From the NCBI GenBank assembly GCA_021846485.1, contig JAJZWW010000005.1, positions 1 through 23,194 of the forward strand: a DNA stretch of 23,194 bases, given 5' to 3'. Positions 15,182 to 20,694 of the stretch are shown in pieces (the stretch's first letter is position 1; the number at the start of each line of letters is the position of its first letter). This DNA comes from Actinomycetes bacterium. Its GTDB lineage: Bacteria > Actinomycetota > Acidimicrobiia > Acidimicrobiales > Palsa-688. Below the pieces are notes generated by a model. That model worked only from the letters and a program-made list of their open reading frames with translations, ran no database searches and was not told the origin of the DNA. The position numbers and the translations under genes are program-made.

Positions 15182-15206
15182 GAGCGTGCGCTCCCCCCGA
15201 CGTGGT

Positions 15207-15243
15207 GCCCCGGACGGGGCGCTTGCATCACCGCCGTATCATA
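15207..15243 (-). promoter_or_regulatory. Promoter -10 and leader hairpin of the permease-ATPase-synthetase operon
   Basis: TATGAT on the minus strand (15243-15238) is a near-consensus -10; no clear -35 lies at the right distance. The leader contains a perfect 6-bp palindrome with a 2-nt centre (GCCCCG / CGGGGC, 15207-15220). The GTAACACG operator seen before the binding-protein gene is absent here, so this operon may be controlled differently. Confidence 0.45.
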
Positions 15244-15309
15244 ACGAACGCCTCGGCCGCCCTGATGCCGGCCCGGCCGGTGCGGGGGAGCGGGCGCGCC
15301 GGCCGCCGC

Positions 15310-15315
15310 TAGCGT
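15310..15315 (+). promoter_or_regulatory. TAGCGT -10 box exactly 7 nt before the oxidoreductase ATG
   Basis: TAGCGT is followed by 7 nt and then ATG 15323, with no Shine-Dalgarno sequence. This fits a leaderless transcript starting at the A of the start codon. The spacing matches that seen before the HicB-like, MsrB and helicase genes. Confidence 0.45.
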
Positions 15316-15322
15316 GTCGAGC

Positions 15323-16300
15323 ATGCGCGCGGTAGTCGCCAACGGTGCCGGAGGACCCGAGGTGCTCGAGCTCCGGGACGTCGGAGCTCCTCTCCCCGGT
15401 CCCGGCCAGCTGCTGGTCGAGGTGGCGGCGGCCGGGGTGAACTTCATGGACATCTACGGGCGCCAGGGTCGCCCGCCCTACGCACGGACCCCGCCGTGGG
15501 TGCCGGGAGCCGAGGGAGCGGGTCAGGTGGTGGCGGTGGGCGACGCGGTGGTCGGCTTCGCTCCGGGGGACCGGGTGGCGTGGGCGAGCGCCCCCGGCAG
15601 CTACGCCGAGCAGGCGATGGTCGACGCGGAGCGGGCGGTGACGGTACCTGCCGAGGTGGACCTGACGCTCGCCGCCGCGGTGATGCTGCAGGGCATGACC
15701 GCCCACTACCTGTGCCGCAGCACCTACCCCGTCGCGCCCGGCGACGTGGCGGTGGTCCACGCCGCGGCCGGCGGGGTAGGTCTCCTGCTGACCCAGCTGG
15801 TCGCCGGGCTCGGCGGGGTGGTGGTCGCCACCACCTCGGGGGGTCGCAAGGCTGAGGCTGCGAGGGCCGCCGGGGCGATGGAGAGCGTTGGCTACGAGGA
15901 CCTCGGCGACGCGGTCAGGCGCCGCACCGCCGGAGACGGCGCGGCGGTGGTCTACGACGGCGTGGGTGCCAGCACCTTCGACGCGAGCCTCGCCGCGCTG
16001 CGCCCCCGGGGGTACCTGGTGTCCTACGGGTCGGCCAGCGGACCGGTGCCGCCGGTGGACCCGCTGGCGCTCACCGCCGCAGGGTCGATCTTCCTCACCC
16101 GACCGATCCTCGCCGACTACGTCGCGACGCGCGAGGAGCTCGAATGGCGGGCCGGAGAACTGTTCACCGGGATCGCGTCGGGCGAGCTGGTGGTCAGCGT
16201 CGGGGGAACCTACCCTCTGGCCGAGGCTGCGCGGGCGCAGGAGGACCTCGCCGCCCGGCGGACCTCCGGGAAGCTGTTGTTGCTGCCGACTACGGCCTGA
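15323..16300 (+). CDS. Zinc-independent MDR protein, quinone oxidoreductase-like
   Basis: 325-residue medium-chain dehydrogenase/reductase of the NADPH:quinone reductase branch. The N-terminal GroES-like domain contains AAAGVNFMDIYGRQG and the PGAEGAGQVVAVGDAV turn. It lacks the Cys/His ligands of zinc alcohol dehydrogenases. The nucleotide-binding motif is HAAAGGVGLLLTQL (about 150-163) at the start of the Rossmann domain. The C-terminus (YPLAEAARAQEDLAARRTSG) with KLLLLP is typical. ATG 15323 is preferred over GTG 15314 because it sits 7 nt after TAGCGT; the two differ by three residues. It diverges from the transporter operon, with 141 bp between the starts. The true substrate (quinone, enone or enoyl thioester) cannot be assigned. 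Confidence 0.9.
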   Translation: MRAVVANGAGGPEVLELRDVGAPLPGPGQLLVEVAAAGVNFMDIYGRQGRPPYARTPPWVPGAEGAGQVVAVGDAVVGFAPGDRVAWASAPGSYAEQAMVDAERAVTVPAEVDLTLAAAVMLQGMTAHYLCRSTYPVAPGDVAVVHAAAGGVGLLLTQLVAGLGGVVVATTSGGRKAEAARAAGAMESVGYEDLGDAVRRRTAGDGAAVVYDGVGASTFDASLAALRPRGYLVSYGSASGPVPPVDPLALTAAGSIFLTRPILADYVATREELEWRAGELFTGIASGELVVSVGGTYPLAEAARAQEDLAARRTSGKLLLLPTTA

Positions 16301-16494
16301 CCCTGCGCCGCTGGCTGGCGAAGCTGGAGGGGACGTTGGTCGGAGGCGGTCGTCGAGGTGGGGGAGCGGCGCGCCCGGGGGTGGCGGCTCTCGGGCGCAG
16401 CGTGGAGCTCCGAGACCGGCAGGATCGCCGTCCACCAGGTCCTCGCGGTCAAGCCCGACTCGGGATGCTCCGGGACGGCGCTGCGCCCGCGCTT

Positions 16495-16513
16495 CTGTCC
16501 ACTTCGTGGACAG
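16495..16513. terminator. Perfect 8-bp hairpin with 3-nt loop
   Basis: CTGTCCAC / GTGGACAG with loop TTC. It lies about 195 nt after the oxidoreductase stop and about 140 nt before ychF. It could end the upstream transcript, but no T-run follows. A protein-binding inverted repeat is an alternative. Confidence 0.4.
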
Positions 16514-16615
16514 GTCTAACACGGGGATCTGGCGGGCAGCAGTCGCCCGGCGCCGTGCCGGTCCCGGGGCGAGACCCGAAGGCTCGACGGCCCGGAGCGG
16601 TGGCGGCGTCGCCCC

Positions 16616-16645
16616 TAGAGTGGACCGACCCCCATCTCCGGAGGA
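16616..16645 (+). promoter_or_regulatory. ychF -10 box and Shine-Dalgarno sequence
   Basis: TAGAGT (16616-16621) fits a -10. GGAGGA (16640-16645) is a strong ribosome site 8 nt before TTG 16654. It fixes the unusual TTG start and makes ychF a normal leadered message, unlike several neighbours. Confidence 0.6.
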
Positions 16646-16653
16646 CTTTTCCC

Positions 16654-17733
<1,080 letters not shown>

Positions 17734-17802
17734 GCAAGGCCTCTGGAGCGATGAAAGCGCTGGTCACAGCGTCGCGGAGCGGTCTCGCAGGGATCTCGGT
17801 CC

Positions 17803-17919
17803 TCAGCCAGTCCTCAGCGCTTTGAGGGGCGCTCCCCGGAAGGCGGCCTCGACGGCGGCCCGCGCCCGGTCGTGATCGGCCGGCATCAGGTGGGCGTAGG
17901 TGCTGACAGAAAGGGCACC
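17803..17919 (-). pseudogene. C-terminal remnant of a tyrosine recombinase (phage-type integrase)
   Basis: On the minus strand a frame ending at TGA 17805-17803 reads VSTYAHLMPADHDRARAAV, then EAAFRGAPLKALRTG. The STYAHLMP block matches the end of phage-type integrases, where the Tyr is the DNA-cleaving nucleophile. The tail of Asp/Arg/Ala-rich helix is also typical. The matching frame fades beyond about 17919, so only about 35-38 residues survive and the catalytic Arg/His boxes are gone. It sits between ychF and the DinB gene, and the DinB start region overlaps its broken end. This is too short for certainty, but the motif and position favour a relic of an integrated element. Confidence 0.6.
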
Positions 17920-17927
17920 CTGCCGGG

Positions 17928-18404
17928 GTGCTCGACCACGGCTTCCCTGTCGACCACCCAGGCGACGACAAGGAGCTGCTCCTCGACTGGCTCGGCTTCC
18001 TGCGCGGCGCCGTCGTACGCAAGGCCTCGGTGGACGACGCCCAGGCGCACTGGCGACCCGAAGGGCGGCTGCTCAGCTTGATCGGGGTCGTCAACCATCT
18101 GACCCACGTCGAGTGGCGCTGGATCGACGGCGGCTTCCTCGGAGTGCCGATCGAGCGCAGCGAGGCCGAGCTCCATCCGGGCGCCGAGTTGACGATCGGC
18201 GCCGCTCTCGGCGCTTACCGGGAGCGGGCAGGAAGGACGGATGCCATTGCCCGTTCGACCCCGCTGGACGCACCGTGCCGGCTGGAGGGCGAAGAGGGGC
18301 TCGGCTCGCGTTGGGTGCTTCTCCACCTCATCAACGAAACGGCTCGTCACGCCGGTCACGCCGATGCTGTCCGCGAGGTGCTTGACGGCGCGACCGGCGA
18401 GTGA
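17928..18404 (+). CDS. DinB-superfamily (DUF664) protein
   Basis: 158-residue four-helix-bundle protein of the DinB/YfiT type, many of which are metal-dependent and, in actinobacteria, linked to mycothiol-using transferases. Likely metal-binding histidines are in VVNHLTHVEWRW (H57/H60) and LLHLINETARHAGHADAVRE (H133, H141, H144), the two blocks that define DUF664. The start is GTG 17928; a weak AGAAAGGG lies about 12 nt upstream inside the integrase relic. The gene looks intact. It is flanked by broken mobile-element pieces, so it may be cargo or a survivor of an insertion. It converges on a truncated DinB-like fragment. Confidence 0.85.
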   Translation: MLDHGFPVDHPGDDKELLLDWLGFLRGAVVRKASVDDAQAHWRPEGRLLSLIGVVNHLTHVEWRWIDGGFLGVPIERSEAELHPGAELTIGAALGAYRERAGRTDAIARSTPLDAPCRLEGEEGLGSRWVLLHLINETARHAGHADAVREVLDGATGE

Positions 18405-18437
18405 CAGCCGTGCAGCCCTGCCCGCTGGCCCATCCCG

Positions 18438-18689
18438 CTACGGTGACGGAGAACCGCCGGCGACGTGCAGCATGACGCGATCGAAGTCTTGAAGGTGGTG
18501 CTCGCCCTCGTGGAGGGTGTGAGCGGCCAGCCAGGCAAGGCTGCGCTTCGCCGGCTCGGGGAAGTTGTAGATGCACTCTCTGTGCCACGCTGCCTGGTCG
18601 ATGCCGTCGAAAGTGTGAGCCACGAGGGCAGCGACGACTCGTACCTGCTCGGCGACCTGGGCAGTTTCCCGCCACCAACGCTGCCCTCG
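18438..18689 (-). pseudogene. C-terminal half of a second DinB-like protein, truncated
   Basis: Reading the minus strand towards TAG 18440-18438, about 84 residues run from RGQRWWRETAQVAEQVR through VAHTFDGIDQAAWHRECIYN, FPEPAKRSLAWLAAHTLHEG and EHHLQDFDRVMLHVAGG. The pattern FPEPAxRSLAWLAxHTxHEGEHHLxD is typical of the second half of DinB-type proteins, with metal-type His residues in HTLHEGEHH. An ATG at 18623 lies inside the fragment. The expected N-terminal half is missing: further upstream the frame enters the 21-nt repeats that encode the transposase-like coiled coil on the other strand. It is thus a truncated gene, distinct in sequence from the intact DinB gene beside it. Confidence 0.65.
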
Positions 18690-19144
18690 CTCGGCTCGCC
18701 GCGCAGCTCGACACCGCCCGAGCCGAGCTCGACACCACCCGAGCCGAGCTCGACACCACCCGAGCAGCCCTGAAGACCGTCCCCGCCAAGATCGCCGCCA
18801 ACCAACTCGACCCCACCGCCACCCGGGCCGACCTGCGCACCAACCGCCGGGCGTTGCAGATGGTCTGCCGGCTGCTCGCCTACAACGCCGAGCTCGACTT
18901 GGCCCGCGCGCTCAACAACTACCTCGACGACCCCGACGAGTACCGGGCCATCACCCGCAACCTGCTCCACCAACCAGGCACCATCACCTATGCCCCCAAC
19001 ACGATCACCGTCAGCATCCGGCCACCCGACGCCCCACGCATCACCCGAGCCCTCTGCTGCCTCACCGAGCAGCTCAACACCAACCCGCCGCAGCTCACCA
19101 GCGACGGGCGGCCCATCACCTACCAGCTCGGCCCCCAACCTTGA
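18671..19144 (+). pseudogene. C-terminal tail of a probable transposase, truncated
   Basis: The frame ending at TGA 19144 encodes about 157 residues. It begins with a coiled coil (NAALARLAAQLDTARAEL, then LDTTRAE repeats) and continues with PAKIAANQLDPTATRADLRT, LQMVCRLLAYNAELDLARAL, NNYLDDPDEYRAITRNLLH and a terminal strand-rich part (TITVSIRPPDAPRITRALCC). This resembles the C-terminal tail I associate with a large actinobacterial transposase/integrase-like family (helix with AYNAE..LAR, then a short beta domain). No DDE catalytic region is present, and upstream the frame runs into the DinB fragment on the other strand. The assignment is by pattern memory only; it could instead be the end of another mobile-element protein. 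Confidence 0.5.
18707..18769 (+). repeat. Three tandem 21-bp units encoding coiled-coil heptads
   Basis: Units at 18707-18727, 18728-18748 and 18749-18769 differ at few positions and encode LDTARAE, LDTTRAE and LDTTRAA. They lie within the transposase-like tail. Their high identity at DNA level suggests recent unit duplication. Confidence 0.85.
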
Positions 19145-19307
19145 CCTACCCCCAGGGCGCTACTGCCGGAGGTCTGAGTCTTGGGCGCGCAGGACGCCGT
19201 GGTGGAGAAGCTGGGGCCAGGCGGGGATCAGGTGTCCCGCCGACGCTGGCCACGGCTGTCCCGCAAGCCGATCGGTGAGCGGGCGGCCTCCCGGTCGGTG
19301 TCTCCAG

Positions 19308-19313
19308 TAGCCT
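19308..19313 (+). promoter_or_regulatory. TAGCCT -10 box 7 nt before the second ATG of the hicB-like gene
   Basis: TAGCCT is followed by 7 nt and ATG 19321. The alternative ATG 19318 would leave 4 nt. The shared 7-nt spacing decides the start and suggests a leaderless message. Confidence 0.4.
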
Positions 19314-19320
19314 CAGAATG

Positions 19321-19563
19321 ATGGAGGTTCCCAAGGACGTTGAGTTCGTCTTCGAGCCAGACCCGGCCGGCGGCTACCACGCCTACGCTCCCGAACTGCC
19401 CGGTCTTCATACTGAGGGGGACACCCTCGATGAGGCCACGGCCAATGCCGAGGAAGCGCTGGTGCTGTACGTCGAGGGGCTGCGCGAGGAAGGCCGCTCC
19501 CTGGAGATGGGGGTCGTGCGCACAGCTCCGACGTCGACCTCGATGATCGGGGCCGCACGTTGA
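19321..19563 (+). CDS. HicB-like antitoxin-family protein, apparently without a HicA partner
   Basis: 80-residue protein with the compact HicB partial-RNase-H-like fold: FVFEPDPAGGYHAYAPELPG followed by LHTEGDTLDEATANAEEALV is the family signature. In TA systems such proteins neutralise the HicA mRNA interferase. No C-terminal ribbon-helix-helix or HTH is visible, so it fits the short HicB-like class. I find no HicA-like basic ORF (about 60-80 residues) on either side: the 163 nt upstream hold no convincing gene, and downstream comes a broken RHH antitoxin. It may be a relic, or a solitary member with another role. Confidence 0.75.
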   Translation: MEVPKDVEFVFEPDPAGGYHAYAPELPGLHTEGDTLDEATANAEEALVLYVEGLREEGRSLEMGVVRTAPTSTSMIGAAR

Positions 19564-19583
19564 CCGTGAGCGTCGTTTCCCTC

Positions 19584-19595
19584 CTACCGTGGTAG
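19584..19595. promoter_or_regulatory. Short inverted repeat before the RHH antitoxin relic, possible operator
   Basis: CTACC-GT-GGTAG lies 13 nt before GTG 19609. Ribbon-helix-helix antitoxins repress their own operons at short palindromes in this position, so it may be a leftover operator. Confidence 0.35.
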
Positions 19596-19608
19596 TAGCG
19601 TTTGTGCC

Positions 19609-19772
19609 GTGCCTCGAGGCCGTCCCGCTCCGAAGGTCGCGATCACCATGGACGCGGATGTCCATGAGCGTGTTCTCGCCGCGGCGGGTGCCCAGGGGTG
19701 AGTGTGTCGGCGTGGATGACGGCGGTCGCTCGTCGGTCGTTGCTGGTGCGCGACGGGCTGGCTGCGGCGGCG
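19609..19772 (+). pseudogene. Ribbon-helix-helix antitoxin, frameshifted and truncated
   Basis: The first part, from GTG 19609, reads PRGRPAPKVAITMDADVHER followed by VLAAAGAQG, then hits TGA 19699-19701. One base is missing in the G-run: in the shifted frame from 19698 the protein continues VSVSAWMTAVARRSLLVRDG and LAAAA. Joined, these give the usual N-terminus of actinobacterial RHH antitoxins (VAITxDxxV...VSVSAWMTxAARRxLLVxDGLAA). The family then normally goes on with an acidic WEAEHG-like tail, which is absent here (VVTSTTTRL instead), and no PIN-type toxin follows. It is therefore inactivated twice: by a frameshift and by loss of the 3' end. Confidence 0.7.
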
Positions 19773-20205
19773 GTGGTAACGTCCACCACCACACGCCTCG
19801 TCGGGCTCGGGCGAAGCCCCGCTAGAGATCAGCTGAACCAAGAATGCAGGACGAGAACTGCCACGCCCACCGCCCAGCCGTAGATTACACACCTACTCGG
19901 CATGGTGCGCCGCCGTCAGCCTGGCAAGCGCTCGCGGGTCCACAACGCTTGCGTGGCGAGCGATTGGCTTCACGGTAGAACTCCCGGCCGGGCCTGTCGG
20001 GGCGGGACCTCGACGTTCCGCTCGTGACAGATGGCACGAGCCGCTTGCAAGTGCCGCCTGTCACTCCTAGCGTTCGGGTGGAGGTCGGGGTCGGCCGCTG
20101 GTCGCGCAATGGGGGAGACCGGACCGCCCCCGACCTCGCCGGCGGGAAGGAGGGGCTCCCCGGGCAGCGTCGTCGACCGCAACGCCGGTAGCCCGCCGGC
20201 AGGGA
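19773..20205. other. About 430 bp without a recognisable gene
   Basis: This stretch looks less GC-biased than its surroundings. Open frames run through it but show no family I can name. It contains a 7-bp inverted repeat GCAAGCG / CGCTTGC (19924-19930 and 19946-19952) and a 6-bp one around CTCGTG / CACGAG near 20020. I interpret it as decayed accessory DNA bordering the conserved msrB gene. Confidence 0.45.
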
Positions 20206-20211
20206 TAGCCT
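20206..20211 (+). promoter_or_regulatory. TAGCCT -10 box 7 nt before the msrB GTG
   Basis: TAGCCT then 7 nt then GTG 20219, with no Shine-Dalgarno sequence. Same arrangement as before three other genes in the window. Confidence 0.45.
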
Positions 20212-20218
20212 CGCCGAC

Positions 20219-20641
20219 GTGGAGCAGACGTCGGGGGCTCGACCCGAAGTGGTGAAGAGCGACGAGGAGTGGCGCAGCCAGCTCGGACCGGAGCGCTTCG
20301 AGGTGCTCCGCCGCGCCGGCACCGAGCGACCCTGGTCGGGAGAGCACGTCACCAACCACGCCGACGGCACCTACCGCTGCGCCGGCTGCGGCAACGTCTT
20401 GTTCGCCTCGGGCACCAAGTTCGACTCTCCGTGTGGCTGGCCGAGCTTCACCGAGCCGGCGGTCGCCGACGCCGTCCTGGCGGTCGAGGACCGCAGCCAC
20501 GGGATGGTCCGTACCGAGGTGCGCTGCAGGCGCTGCGGTGGGCACCTCGGGCACGTCTTCGACGACGGACCCGGCCCGACGGGGCAACGCTGGTGCATCA
20601 ACTCCCTCTCGCTCGACTTCGGGCCGTTCGCTCTGGGCTGA
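20219..20641 (+). CDS. msrB: Peptide-methionine (R)-S-oxide reductase
   Basis: 140-residue cytoplasmic repair enzyme that reduces methionine-R-sulfoxide in proteins. Two CxxC pairs (C54/C57 in CAGC, C103/C106 in CRRC) bind structural zinc. The catalytic Cys is C126 in RWCINSLSLDF, and C72 in SPCGWPSF is placed as the resolving Cys. GGHLGHVFDDGPGPTGQRWC is the classic C-terminal signature. The start is GTG 20219, 7 nt after TAGCCT; the next in-frame GTG is 10 codons later, just before VKSDEEW. The following helicase gene starts 53 nt downstream with its own -10-like box, so they are probably separate units. Confidence 0.96.
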   Translation: MEQTSGARPEVVKSDEEWRSQLGPERFEVLRRAGTERPWSGEHVTNHADGTYRCAGCGNVLFASGTKFDSPCGWPSFTEPAVADAVLAVEDRSHGMVRTEVRCRRCGGHLGHVFDDGPGPTGQRWCINSLSLDFGPFALG

Positions 20642-20681
20642 CGCCGCCCCGCTGACCGACCCCGGGGCGCGGGGACCCCGG

Positions 20682-20687
20682 TAGGGT
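20682..20687 (+). promoter_or_regulatory. TAGGGT -10 box 7 nt before the helicase GTG
   Basis: TAGGGT followed by 7 nt and GTG 20695. A second GTG follows directly, but the 7-nt rule favours the first. An in-frame TGA at 20653 bounds the frame upstream. Confidence 0.4.
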
Positions 20688-20694
20688 CGGACGG

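Larger units (their letters stand above)
16301..16653 (+). other. 353-bp gap before ychF with no convincing gene
   Basis: The frame of the oxidoreductase continues open for 72 codons after its stop (to TAA 16517), and the ychF frame is open upstream as well. Neither has family-like residues or a good start signal, and high GC explains the openness. The gap holds one striking hairpin (16495-16513), a TAGAGT box and the ychF Shine-Dalgarno sequence, all listed separately. Confidence 0.5.

Noticed and set aside
15207..15220. GCCCCG-GA-CGGGGC in the permease leader as an intrinsic terminator or riboswitch
   Set aside because: A 2-nt centre cannot form a stable loop without opening the stem, there is no T-run, and no known riboswitch core is visible; reported only as part of the leader.
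16301..16519. 72 open codons following the oxidoreductase stop, a possible small protein or read-through domain
   Set aside because: No start signal or recognisable family, and the MDR protein is already full length.
16144..16653. N-terminal extension of YchF in the same open frame
   Set aside because: The residues do not resemble the family, and TTG 16654 has a strong Shine-Dalgarno sequence and aligns with the usual first residues.
19885..20370. Minus-strand frames through the gene-poor region before msrB
   Set aside because: They run on into the antisense of msrB and show only composition-driven residues; one short segment looked transposase-like but not enough to call.
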